DNA of 64,000 nucleotides, from contig OZ037770.1 in NCBI GenBank assembly GCA_964035545.1, positions 9,060,973 through 9,124,972 on the forward strand, written 5' to 3'. The notes beneath the pieces were generated by a model. It saw nothing but the letters and a program-made list of their open reading frames with translations. It did no database searches and had not been told where the DNA came from. The position numbers and the translations under genes are program-made. This document shows positions 13,588-26,364 of this stretch, piece by piece. Numbering within the stretch: position 1 is the first letter of the stretch; each line of letters opens with the position of its first letter. Source of the DNA: Bugula neritina (lineage: Eukaryota > Bryozoa > Gymnolaemata > Cheilostomatida > Bugulidae).

Positions 13588-15764
13588 CTTGCTTCCTAAG
13601 CTGATGAAACACTATCAATTATCTGCCAGTTGCTATAAAAGGAGAGACAAATCCTGTTAACTACAACATATACCACTACAACATGCTGGTAATATTTTCA
13701 GTGATATAAATATGTATTAATTCTTTGAAAATCTCATGTACCACCAAGCTTATAATAATATGATAATATTATCTAATACATCATAATATATTAATTAGCA
13801 ACATACTTTATACCATGTAGTACATCAATCTGGCTAATTAGCAAAACAGAAAAGCAATTATCAGTAGTTATATATGTGCAACTGTTTATATACATTAACA
13901 ATGGTATTGTATAGGTGTAGAATATGCCTATCATACATACACCACATTTTCTTCACTATTCAATAAATATAAAATACCAACTTGCCATTCCTTACATTAT
14001 CTACTAACTTGGTAACTTAAAAAGCTAATAACACCCTGCTGAAACTGCTATATATTCAAAAATAAATGCACAGTTTATGGTGCCTATCAAAACTTTCAAG
14101 TTGAAGAGGTAGTCTGTGGGTACGGTGTGTTAGCTCTTGGTAAACTCACTGCTGGACATTTGTTTTTGAAACTTAGTCTAATACCAGTCTAGTAGGTGCA
14201 TAGAAGCTTACTATGCCAATATATAGATGTGTGAATAGTTCAGACCAAAGTTTTTATATCATTTTTTTAATCTTATATTTTATAATAATAATATATTATA
14301 GTACTTGCTTAGCTAAAATTATTGTATTAATAATAAAAAATCATAGATAATGTTGAGACGCCATGAGATATTTAGTACTACATAGGACTGTGAGTTGCAC
14401 TCTTTGAGATTGAGACAAACTGCTACTATATAGCAGCTGTCATATTCACTTTGAATATGTAAATTACTCACTGTTTCATAAGTTATAAATCTTTACTTGC
14501 ATTAAGCCAATATACAGCTGAACTTGCATGCAATGCTTAAGAAAGTATATTCAAGTCAATGGTTGCTTAACCTTAAGTAATGCAATGCAGTTAAAGCCAA
14601 ATATCAAGTTGGCTGTAACAGCGCAGCTAATATAATACCATACAAGCCTCATTCAACTTATGGCAAAGTACTAATTTGAAGACGGTTTCCCCTACTTTGC
14701 ACTTATGGGAATTGCTAGCTATGAAATCCAATAACAGACAGTAGTTTCATGCTATAAGCTAAAAGACGAACTTATATAGACCGGCAAGCTACAGTCTGCA
14801 AGCCTGCTAAACTCACCACTCTGCATCTCATGAAACACTACATAGCTATTTGACTCAAATATCAATATTTAAAACTAGATTTGCTACTACAAATTACACT
14901 CAAGACCTCAAACAAAAGTGGGAGCTGCAATTACAAATCTTTATAGGCTATAGTTATCATGCAGCTGATTAAATGTAAAATTTTTATTGAATAAAATAAT
15001 AAATTATTACAGCTTTTTGCAGCTTTAAAGCTACATATAATATAATTTGGAAAGTACTTTAAAGAATAAATCATTGCATAAATGACATTCATTTTTACTA
15101 ATGATGGAAAAAATTCAGACAAATATTCACTCTAACTATATAGTTTAAGCTCTAGGGCTTAGAAAGCAGCTATTGCATAAGCTAATTTAGATATTAGTTT
15201 CTTGGGTTTATGATTATTTCAACCAGCAATGTTCTAGCTTACCTTAAATCCAAGTTGAAGTTCTTCTCTCATATTTTATTAGCCTGTTTACTTTTTAGAT
15301 AATTCATTGGTCACAATTAGTTATCAAAATAATCTTACCTTGCAGATTCAGAAAATAAACAACTGCAACTTAGATTTAAAATGCAGAGCTCTGTGCTGGT
15401 AAACTTGTCTGTGCGTATATCTATGTGCTAAATGCAAGAAAAATATAATAATCAATAGTTGTTGTGAGCAGCGTTTAGCGTTATTTAAATTGTTGCGCGG
15501 TCCGCCGGGTTGTTGGGCAATGAAATCGAACGCTGAAAGAACTACACCAATAGTGTGTTAGTAGTAAAATCTATCAGCAAAGAAGGGCGGTTATTCTTAT
15601 TAATTCGTTGTTAACACTGGCTTAGAGCAGTATTGAGAACGAGTGCTAAACAGGAAGCACATGATGCATGTCGTCATCAGTTTGTGTTTAGTAGGAGTTT
15701 TTCTTCACACCGACTCTTCACGAATATTTTTTATTGGTAAAATATTCTACTTCTAGTTTTCATT
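13588..15764. other. Intergenic span between divergent SLC16 and SNX3
   Basis: It holds the 5' untranslated and promoter sequence of both genes. The 15480-15530 part is locally GC-richer (gttgcgcggtccgccgggtt) in very AT-rich surroundings, which suggests a promoter core near the SNX3 start. No TATA box is convincing. Confidence 0.45.
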
Positions 15765-18700
15765 ATGGCTGCAACTTCTCGCCTTCCTGCCAAGCAGCAA
15801 ACTTTAGCCGACGCATATGCTGTACCAGCTAACTTCTTAGAAATTGATGTATGTGATGCACAGACCCACGGCATAGCTAACAAAAGATACACAGATTATG
15901 AAGTCAGATTGAAGGTTAGACTTACAGTTGGTGTTACTCATTACTGAGTTAGTGTAACTGTTAGTTTTACTCTTACTGTTTGAGTGTTTTAGTCTTACAG
16001 TTGCTGTATACTTCTAGACAGCAACTTTTTTGGTTCACGTTTACAGTAACCCAAGCTGAAGCTGATTGCCATTGTGATTATATTAGTTTATTACTCATAA
16101 TAATTAATATTAGTATAAGTATTAGTTTATCACTTGAACGACCATCATCATCATTATTAAATTTGATATAAATTAAAATTATTATGATATTGATATTTAT
16201 CTGGAATATCGATATCATAATCTCAAGGCCAATGGGCAACCGCAACGGCATGATCATCATCATTGAGTTCAACATCATCATTATGATAAAGTAAAATTTG
16301 TGATTATGATATTCAGATTATATAATTTTATTCTTATGATTTTATCATTATAATAATCCTAATCGTTGTTACAATTAATATAATAATTTATATTATTCAA
16401 TGTTTAAAAATTATAATGATAATCATATAATTCATGATCATATTGATGTTCTGATTCATATTTAGTTATTCAGTCAATGATGTAGATAGATATAAACCAT
16501 TTAGCGATTGATGATCGAATGGAATTTGAAAATATCACCATTATTATAATTATTGTAATTGTTATGATTAACTAAATTGAAGTGCAAGTAACTGTAATGC
16601 ATTAGTTATAATTGTAATAGTTATACTCATACTAGTGACAACCATGATAATAATGAATTTTCTGTTTGATTTTAATTTTGTAAAACTACTTGAGTACTAC
16701 TACTAATACTAGTAGTAGTAGTAGCACCAGTAATAAACCCTGTGAAGCTTTCAAGTAATAGTTGTAATACTAATTTTTCTCACCTATCTCTGCTTTTTCC
16801 TGTTGGGCAGTGGGTTAGTTGTAATACTAACACTAATACTTTAATGATATGCAATTAAAACTATTATTAGTATTAGTGTAACCTATAAAATTAGGTGAAA
16901 GTGTGATAATTATAAGTATAATAATAACTTCAAAGTTATAGCCTATAACACTAACATTATAACTACTTATAGTATTAGACTCTTGTAAACACAACTCTAA
17001 CTGTAGGTACAATTGTTGTTGTAATTCATTGTGAGTAATTAAAGTAGTAAGGAACCAGGTGGTTATAATAATAATACTGGCCATTTTTGTAACTTCAAAT
17101 TAATTATGGTCATGAAAGTAAGGGGTATAATCATAATAATAATAGCTAGGCTGCTCCTACTCCCACCAATTGAATCTTCATGAATAATTAATTTCAGTAA
17201 CATGCTGCTCAAAGATCTTGAGGTCTATAGCAACTTCTATGGGACTATATTTGACATTTATATTTTATATTAGTATTATATTTACTTCTAGTATGATGAT
17301 TTAGTATTTGTATATATATTTTTAATTTTCATTTTAAAAATTGAGAAAAATAGGGTCGTTTTAGTGATTTGGTTTAAAACCATAAATTTTATTCAAAGTT
17401 TAGTCTTGAAATTTTTCCAATAATTTAAAAAAACTAATTTTGCCACTACTTCTAGTTCTTATAGTTACGAGAATAAACCAGTTTCTATGTTGTGATTGTT
17501 ACTTAAGATTATTTTTATCATTTTATTGAAGAAGCAGTCAAAGTATGAAAATTGAATTATTTAGATTGTCAGCCAATAATACTGATAGAATAGCAGAGAA
17601 TAAACCCTGAGTCTAAAGTGGGCTTAGAAGAACAACAAAGTTCTTCTATAGCTTTAAACATTCAAATAGATGGCAGTATGTGTACATAGTAGTTTTTAAC
17701 TTACTTTCCAACTTGACTCGCAAATTGTTGCATATTTATTTCAACTTGTAACCTACATTTGAATTTAATAGTTTGAATTATTTGATGTGAATATTACTTT
17801 AAACAGTTTAAAGTTTTGCTTTTTCAAGGTTATAGTGTATAGAATTATTCAGAATGAACCTATTTGTTTGAAAGCACTATATTACTACCCTCTGGTTTAA
17901 GTTGGGTTTTGGCTTATTATTAAACTCTTAGCATGTCCAAATTATTGTTTTCTTCAATACCAGTGTAGTCTGTGCCACAGTTTAGGACTGTCAATGAATT
18001 AAAAGAAAATTTTATACTATTACTCACCAGTTATCTTGTCAGCAGTTCATGGTACTAGTGTATCATTGTTGGAAAAAGGACTAAAATGAAACATACTATG
18101 ATGACTATGATGCAGTTTATTTTTGCTCACTGTGTAGTTAAAGCTAATTTATACTATTTTCTTAAATATTATATGAAATGTGACATTTTTGCCAAATTAC
18201 AGTAAATTGATCCACGAACTGAGCTGTTAAGTAAAGCTGAATATTTCATCATTAGAGGGATCTTCTACTTATTCAAGATAGGTTGATGGAAGAGATAACT
18301 GTCTTGTAATTTGTAGACTAACCTACCAATATTTAGAGTGAAGGAATCATCGGTACGAAGGCGGTACAGTGATTTTGAGTGGTTAAAGAAAGAGCTAGAC
18401 AGGGATAGTAAGGTAAGAGCTATTGTATCTGTTATCTTGTACACATTGGTAGCTTTTTCAATTATACAGAAAGAAAACCAGTTACATATCAACAGTGTTT
18501 TGGCAAAAACTCAAAACTGTTTATATTTAAATTGTGCTGGTGGTGTTGCTAACAATCAAAATACTCTCTATGTAGCATCGGGTAAACATGTTTTGTTTTT
18601 CATTCTAGTATTTTCTAATTTGGCTGTTGGAGTTATCATTCCTTTGATAATTATTTAGTTTTACAACACCAAATTTTGGAGCACATATCTGAAAAAATTA

Positions 18701-19647
18701 CTAAAACTTCTTGCCATTAGGGTGATTGCAAGACAATTAACAAGTTTGAAAATCTCTAATTTACTAAAACGCTTGATTTCTATAGCATTTTGATCAGTCC
18801 TAGTTTGGAAATTATATTTTTATAAATTTAAATTTAATAAAATGGAAAAATTATTTTTTATAATTAAATCCCTCTTAGATAAGGGATAGAATTGATAGCA
18901 GCCTTCTAAACCTACCTGGTATATATTGTCATGGAGTGTACAGATTCCTGATTCTTGATTCACTGTGAACTTGCAATACAATTTATGCAACAATGCAACT
19001 TATCTTATAATTCTTATTGTTAGGAATTCCTTTAGTTTTTCTACTCTTTAGATTGTTGTGCCAGCATTGCCTGGTAAAGCCTTTAAAAAACAACTGCCAT
19101 CATTCATGAGATCGGACGATGGTATATTTGAAGATGACTTTATTGAAGAGAGGCGTAAAGGTTTGGAGCAGTTCATAAACAAGTAGGTGCTTGCAGTAAC
19201 TCCAGCATGTGCTTTGTATTACAGCTCACTAAACTGTGCTTTTTATTGCTAATGTTTTCATTCCTGATGAAATAGAAAGCTAAGATGATTTATTATTTTC
19301 TCAGACCGGTCTAGTGGTTAGTTTTCATGGGTTCTGACAGCTTATCTACAGTGTGAATTTGTAGTAAGAAGTTCTCTAAATAGATAAGGGAAGGGACGCA
19401 GCAGCGCCCCCTCCCTTCTTTCCCTTAGCAAGTTATCCTGCGCTAGTCTAACTCACCATACTGTGGAGGCAATGACTCTGTGCATGCAGATTATGTATAT
19501 AGGTCATAGCCTAATTTCCTAATATTTGGTGCTATTTTCAGAGTTGCGGGACATCCTCTTGCCCAAAACGAAAAATGTTTGCACATATTTCTACAAGACG
19601 CTGAGATTGACAAGAACTATGTGCCAGGTAAAGTGAGAACAACGTGA
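15765..19647 (+). CDS. SNX3: Sorting nexin 3 (PX-domain protein)
   Basis: Binds phosphatidylinositol 3-phosphate on early endosomes and works with retromer in endosome-to-Golgi recycling. Exons 15765-15914, 18317-18412, 19052-19182 and 19542-19647 join in phase to give 160 aa; SNX3 is usually about 162 aa and is almost all PX domain. Seen: QTLADAYAVPANFLEIDV at the N-terminus, RRRYSDFEWLKKEL with the lipid-contacting Arg-Tyr pair at residues 66-67, VPALPGKAF with the PPLPGK-type loop (first position Val-Pro-Ala), EDDFIEERRKGLEQFINK, and VAGHPLAQNEKCLHIFLQ. The C-terminus DKNYVPGKVRTT ends like other SNX3/SNX12 proteins. The start ATG opens the conserved N-terminal segment. SNX12 is the close vertebrate paralogue; an invertebrate single gene is best called SNX3. 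Confidence 0.95.
16070..17100. repeat. Low-complexity ATT/ATC-rich stretch in SNX3 intron 1
   Basis: Cryptically simple sequence built from att, atc, atg, ata and agt triplets, with a short (tag)n run near 16710. It explains the small open frames on both strands here. No exon. Confidence 0.7.
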
Positions 19648-21957
19648 ATCTGTTCAGCCTGCACCAATCATCTACCCTACGTACATGTACCTCAGTTATT
19701 ACTAGTGAACAACATTCGCTCAAGCCTGCAGTTGTAATCTTGTACGTTGCAAACCTAGGTGGAGACAATTTCACATTACAGCTCTTTTTTTGTACACCGA
19801 CAAGTTCGTCTTCGTGAATATGACAATTGTAATCCTTTTTTCATATAATGGTATAATTATTCTTCTGCATAATTATTTACTAGTAAGCTAGTGGTTTTAA
19901 TAAGTTTTGTATTAAGAATGTTTGTGCCACCTTTACTTAAAGTTTAGTTTTATGTTATAATTTAGCGCTAGCTTCTCGCAGTGATTAAGTTCATTATGGT
20001 GCATACACTCATTAATATTGTACTTTGTCAAATTGCTGAAATAATTAACACTATTCAATCCTTGAGCTAAGTTTCTTATTTAGATGGAAATCTGATGGAG
20101 AGTTGAACTTCTTGTTTTTGTGTATTTCGTTTCGATTAATTCCGTTTGGACTCCTATGATTTATATATTCTTGCAAATTTAATTATATATCAATACACAA
20201 TATTTTATAAATATTATTTAAGCAGTGGTAACATGTAATGCAAGCAGTTGTGAATATATCAAAGTCAAGCTACAAATGGTTATTGGTACAGCTGTCAAAC
20301 CATGCATATTGAGATTTGAGAGTTGCCTTCTCTGATATGTTATCTTCCAAGAATTTTAGTAGAATATCTACCCTATATAGCTGCTAGCTATGTTCTAAAT
20401 TACTAACTAAACTAAGTTTCAAGAGATGAAAGGTAAAATAGAGCCATGCCTACCAATATCAAATGCAATATCTTTCAAAATAAAATAGTTGTGATTACAC
20501 TTTGGGCTTGACAAAACATGCTTCTACATAATATTTGCTTGTTGGTATTTTTTATGCATGTGGAGTTAGGGATGTTGTAAAGAAATTAACATAGAAAGTA
20601 TTGATGCAAGTAATTGACATGATTAATTAATTGCCCGGATGCTATGATTTATTTTAATAAGTTTTGCTGAATTCTCTCTTTTTTTCAAAAATTAGTGAAA
20701 AGCGCATTTTTGTTCATGAAAAATTTGCCACTGAGAGATGTAGTAATAATCTAAATTTTCTACAAGCCAACTGCATGTCAGAAACTAAGCAGCTGAAGAC
20801 TTGCACTTTCCTCAAAGAAAAAATGACCTGCACCTTATGAGTCACACAGTTCTGCTGTTAATCACAATTTCTAATCATGAGTGTAATGTGAGGAATTTTC
20901 ATATATAAAAGCAATTTTTTAATGAGCCATCGTTTTGTTATAGGAATACTTGCATTATAAAAAACAATGAGTCGAAGCATGTTGATATTATTCTCAAACT
21001 GTATTTAAATCAGTTAGATTCAAAACTACATAGTTATAGATTATAATCACAATTACTTTTAATTAAAAATACTAATTAACCCGCAGCTAGTTGAAAAAAT
21101 GGAGTACAAATTATGTCGGCTGACAAACTTCCTAGAAGTACCAGAATTGATTTATAAAATACATTAAATTATTGGATAGAAATATGATTAGTATTATAAA
21201 ATGAGCTACCACCATAACTCAGGCAACCGTGTAGATATTAGATGCTAGATGGTAGCAGCTTTAGAGTGAATCCAATAGCAGTCAGACTCAGCCATCTAAA
21301 AATAATGAAATCAAACACTACAACGTTATGGTATTACACCTTAAATTGTTATAAAATTAGCCTGTTTAGTTAATGGTCTCAAAGTTCATTTTATTATGGC
21401 GTAGCAGTTTATAGATGGAAACAGGCTATGCTTAGTCGATCACAACATTGCCACCTAGTTCCAAAACTAAAACAAACTTGTTTGCAAATCAATAAGTGAT
21501 GATTGTCAAGACCAGAGCCGCCTGAATTTCATGAAGTCAACATAAGCATAAAATGTTTGGGTAACAAAATCCTTACCAAATGATTTTGCCTCATAAAATA
21601 CAGTGCTCTTTCCATATCCCACGGTTCCCGCTCTCACGAAACTCCATAGGTTACGAGAAGGGCTTGAACCTCAATTTTGTGGCTAATGTACGAGTGTATA
21701 GGTCAAAATGGCCAAATTTAATGAATCAATAAGTTAAATCTGGTATTCTATTATATCACGAGTTACGGTTTCGAAACCCGCAGCTTAGTGAGATACGGAG
21801 AGAGCAATTCATTTCTAATATTTTCTGAAACTAACTCAAGGTGAATAGATCACTGCTTTTTAATTTGTAATAAAATTTAAACTCATTATGAATAAAACAA
21901 TTATTTTGAAGATTATTAAAAACCATTACCTGTAACCTAAAGTTGGTAGCTGCTTCA
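19648..21957. other. Intergenic span between convergent SNX3 and NUBP2
   Basis: It holds the 3' ends of both genes. No further gene or recognised repeat is visible. Confidence 0.5.
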
Positions 21958-22752
21958 TCATGAGAGACCGGCTTTTGTGAGGATGTCTTGGAAGATTGCT
22001 GGTGTAGTGGTGGTAGCCAAATTATCTAGCATACTTTGACCTTTAGCAGGATGTACTTTGGGGTCAATTGGCACTCGTCCCAGAAAGTTTATACTAGCAT
22101 GAGCAGCGAGAGCTTCTCCACCACCACTGGAGAAGATATTAGTGCAGTCTGAGCAATTGGGACAAACGTAGCCGGACATATTCTCAATAAGGCCAATAAT
22201 CTTTACACCAGTCTTTCTGCAAAAGGAGATTTCCCTTCTAACATCTCCAATGGCAACTCCCTGGGGAGTGGTTACGAGAATAGCGCCATCTGGATTCCAC
22301 TCTTGGATGTTTTCAACAACAGATATGTGTTCATCACTTGTACCGGGAGGTGTGTCGATAATCAGATAGTCAAGGTCTTGCCAGTAAACATCCTCTAAAA
22401 ACTGCTTAATCATTGCATTCTTCTTTGGGCCTCTCCATACAATAGGATCCGTACTTTTTTGAAGAAGAAATGCTATAGACATGACTCCTAGTGTCTGGTC
22501 CTTATCAGTATAGACTGGCACCCAACCGTCTGGGCACTGATGAATCTCTTTGTTTTCTAAGTTTAGCAACACAGGTATACTTGGTCCACAAAGATCAACG
22601 TCTAGTATACCAACTTTTTTCCCAGCTTGTCTAAGACTGTATGCCAACTGTACAGTTACAGTGCTTTTTCCAACTCCTCCTTTACCAGACAGCACCAGTA
22701 TTATGTGTTTAACTTTAGAAAGATTAGATTTAGCTGTGGATATGTCTTCCAT
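21958..22752 (-). CDS. NUBP2: Cytosolic Fe-S cluster assembly scaffold NUBP2
   Basis: P-loop NTPase of the Mrp/NBP35 family. With NUBP1 it forms the scaffold complex that builds [4Fe-4S] clusters for cytosolic and nuclear proteins. Single exon, 264 aa (human NUBP2 is 271). Seen: the deviant Walker [12 protein letters not shown] at residues 21-31, [10 protein letters not shown], the Walker B-like [31 protein letters not shown], and the cluster-binding CPNC at residues 197-200 followed by IFSSGGGE. There is no N-terminal four-cysteine extension, which separates NUBP2 from NUBP1. The frame stays open for 32 further codons upstream to another ATG at 22848. That extension is hydrophobic and unlike the family, so I chose the ATG at 22752 that gives MEDIST. 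The absence of introns is notable among multi-exon neighbours. Confidence 0.95.
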   Translation of the reverse strand: MEDISTAKSNLSKVKHIILVLSGKGGVGKSTVTVQLAYSLRQAGKKVGILDVDLCGPSIPVLLNLENKEIHQCPDGWVPVYTDKDQTLGVMSIAFLLQKSTDPIVWRGPKKNAMIKQFLEDVYWQDLDYLIIDTPPGTSDEHISVVENIQEWNPDGAILVTTPQGVAIGDVRREISFCRKTGVKIIGLIENMSGYVCPNCSDCTNIFSSGGGEALAAHASINFLGRVPIDPKVHPAKGQSMLDNLATTTTPAIFQDILTKAGLS

Positions 22753-23329
22753 GATGGTTTCTAATAAATATACAACAATGTTGCATGGTGAAAATGCTAT
22801 AAGGAGGCTCAAAATTAATACAGCACACTTTGCATAATAGGTACACAATTTAATTTAATTTTATCAATTATCTGAAATCATTATATGCAAAATACATATA
22901 TATCTAAATTAGCATGTTAAAGTAATAGTTGATTTATGTTTACTTTAGAGAACGAAAAGACTGCATAAATATAAGCAAGAACTCTTGCAAGTGACAATGT
23001 AATGAATAAAGTATAAAGGAAGCGATCCCAAATATATCAGTGTGTTTGCATTTATAGCTTTAGAAACCTTAGACACGCTAAATAACCAATAATTTACGCG
23101 AATAAATTCAAAACCAATGTTATATTGCTAGAAAAAAACTCACTTCAAGACTATGAAATTGCAGTCTAAGTATCAAATTATAAACAAATTTTGAAGTCAG
23201 ACATTTTTAAAACTTTGATATTTCGAGACTAAATTTAAGGCTAGCCATAGAAACTACTTCTCCAAAAACAGTGAGCTCCTTGAAGAATTAGCCTCCTGAT
23301 CTTGGTATGATCGTGTAATCAATATTATG

Positions 23330-24020
23330 TAATAATAATACTACTAGTAAAAAGTGCAGGGTATCTTAAATGAGTCTTGATACAACATTTAATACTAAGT
23401 CTAATGCCAGTGACAGTTGAGATAAAAAAGCCAAATTGCTTTTATTTCACTAGCAATTAGTATTACTAATTCAGTAATACTAACAGTAACTAGTAATTGA
23501 ATAAGCAAAAATTTGTTAATAGATATTAATATAATGCAATAAATATAATACTAATAGACATGATTATTAGTATTATTATCATTATGATTATTACTACAAG
23601 CTATTGCATGGTATAATTATAATTTAAATGATATCTGATTTATTTCAACTGAAATATTGATACTAAAGCTAGGTTAAACTCAAGTTAAAGATTATCCTTA
23701 TTGCAGATATATCAATCATCAATAATCAGACAAGCATATTAATATTATTATTAACATTGATAACTATATCCATATATTCATATTCACATTCATGCTAGTA
23801 CAAGGATCTACTCAAAACTACAATCATAATGATGTTTGATTGATAATTATAACATAATGATAATGTCAATATAAGTTATAAAATCAAATATAATATTCAA
23901 ATTGATGTGCATATAAATATGACATATTGATACTGATATTGATATTTTAATTTATATTGAGAGTGATAGTGATACTAAGTTTAATATTCATATCAATTTC
24001 ATATTCATATTAATTCTCAT
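23330..24020. repeat. Low-complexity ATT/GAT-rich tract
   Basis: Irregular mixtures of att, gat and tat triplets (gatattgatatt, ttcatattcatat) without a fixed period. A similar tract recurs at about 24700-24910. Confidence 0.6.
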
Positions 24021-24034
24021 TTGCTTTTAGTGAC

Positions 24035-24140
24035 TGTCATCCTCAATGACTGCGAGTCTCACTCTCAATCTGAGAGTGACTCAGAGTGAGAGTCGGACTG
24101 AGACTGTGAGACTCACTCTGAGTTTGAGTCTCATTTTTAT
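24035..24140. repeat. Self-complementary GAGTCTCACTC-type simple repeat
   Basis: Many overlapping copies of gagtct/agactc and gagagt/actctc pack about 100 bp, so the strand can fold on itself in several registers. The plus-strand open frame through it is low-complexity and not a gene. Confidence 0.6.
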
Positions 24141-26364
24141 TCTTATTTTCTGTTTTTATTTGAGATGCACTCTAACACCAGCACACATCACTACATTAAA
24201 TTTGTTAAAACATTTTAAACTTCTAATAAACTTGAATAAATACTTAGAATTAGCAAACTCCATACACTCTTAGTTACGTAATTTATTCAGGATCATTTGA
24301 CTATTTTCAACCCATATGAAAAAAGTTGAAAAATCCTAAAAGGGAATTGTTTCAGAACGCGAGTTACTGGGCTCGTCAAATGTATAATTTCAGTGCCTGC
24401 TTTTTTCTTCGTCTAACATATATGCTTTGTTTCGATATGTTTGTGTTTTTTTGTATAACAATGTAGCTGCTAAAGTTTTTCCAGGTGTTTGAGTTTCCGA
24501 AAATTGTAAGCATCGGACTCGCATTAGCTTTACCATTTTTATTTTACTGAAGCTCATTTCTACCAGTTCTGTTTTATAGTGTGGCTGAGTCAATTTAAAT
24601 TTGCATGGCAATTTTAACAATATCAAATAATTTATTGAATAGTTACACAACGCGGTAAACTTCCACTTACTTCTTGAGTTCTTACTATCTTAGGAACTGG
24701 AAGTGATCTTCAAGTTCATATTCATATTCATATTGATATATTAACATTATGATATTCATATTCATATTGATATTGAAATTGATCTACATCTTCATCTTAA
24801 TTTTTTGCATTGATTATTTATCATTATTATAGTCATTGTGACTTTAAGTATCAAGTATTAGTATCATTAGTATAAATTATGCTACTAATAGTAAATGTAA
24901 TACTTCTAATATTTAATGTTATACTAACTACTAAGACTTTAGTTTAGTAAGAGTAAGTTAAAGACTAAGTCTAATGCCAATGTTAATGGCCAATCACTCC
25001 AATGGGTCATTTTATTTTTACTTTCTTTAATTTTAGTACAGACCAGCAAATTAGAATCAAAAGTTAAAGTTGGGTAATACTAATAACCATAAAATAAAAA
25101 AATGTAACAGGTTGAGGTTGTGCTATTTTAATGATTATTACAAATATGTATAGGAAAAAGACTGAGAGGGAAACCCACAACAATAAACTGCATTTAATTG
25201 CCCTACAGCTACTGGGAATTAAAAAATTGGTTGTGGACAATTGTGTGGACAGTGTCCATAAGGATAAAATTAAAAAACATCATTATGACATGATCAGTGT
25301 GAGTGATCATAATTATTGTGATTATCCTGGGTTCAAGTAATTTTGTACACAAGTCGTTTCGTACACATCTGATAGGTCGATTCATACACATTAATATAAA
25401 TCAGCTAAAATACATATTTTTTATATTGATTTATAATTTAATACAGGAGTCATACAGTACCGCTCACAAATAATTCGCACATTTCATTTCACCGCATGCT
25501 CAGCTATTATTGTGATATGTGGATGTTAGGACGTGAACTGCATTTTTAGTTTAAGTATTGTTATCAGTAGATGGCAGCACATAGGATAATATAGAATATT
25601 GATCAATAGGTGACATGAGAGGTGTGAAAGATACATGCTGAGATGCACTAAATAAGTAAACTAGTATCATTTAAGTGGTTATCCAGTGAATTCATTTATT
25701 ATTTACTTTTTGTACAAAATATACAGCAATTTGTTTACGGATCTACCATTTTGTATACAAAACAAACAGTGTACAAAATGGGAGTAACCCATTATCATAA
25801 CTATAATTATTATCATTATTCATTACCAATATGATTATCAAATTTTCAGATTGTATGAAAGCTTATAAAATAAACTGTAAGTAAAAGTGAGTGACTTGTG
25901 AACCTACTCTCAAAAAATTAGGTTAGTAAGTAAAACAAAATCAATTATTGGCAAGAAACATTGTATTTTTTAACAATTTTTTTTCACCTATCTTCGCTTT
26001 GTCCTGTTCAACAAATTATTGCTTCAATTTATCCTAAATCATCTGATTTTTCTTTTTACATCTGCTTGGAAGTGCATCAAAATCAAATATAAATTTTGGA
26101 TTTTTCTCCAAACTGCAATCTAAAACTTACCATAACTCATTTATTTCAGTTTTGCTTATGGAACCATTCATTCAAATTAAGCCCTTGAGTCTAACTAGAT
26201 TTTAGGCATTCTATAAGAATTGGTTAACTTAACCTCACGTCTCATCATTCAGTGATCATCATATCAAGTTTGCAGATTTTTACCAAATTTGCATTCAAAG
26301 CTAAAATAGTATTTATTTCATTTTAGTAATCTAGATTTACAGAGTACTAGTAGAGATACTGGAA

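Larger units (their letters stand above)
22753..26364. other. Gene-poor span between NUBP2 and the 14-exon gene
   Basis: No exon could be supported. It contains simple-sequence tracts (separate entries) and AT-rich DNA. The two flanking genes point away from each other, so promoters lie at both ends. Confidence 0.5.

Noticed and set aside
22753-22848. N-terminal extension of NUBP2 from an upstream ATG
   Set aside because: Hydrophobic extension unlike the family; the ATG at 22752 gives the normal length and start.
24046-24273. Small plus-strand frame beginning with SLTLNLRVTQSESR
   Set aside because: Derived from the GAGTCTCACTC simple repeat; no splice or homology support.
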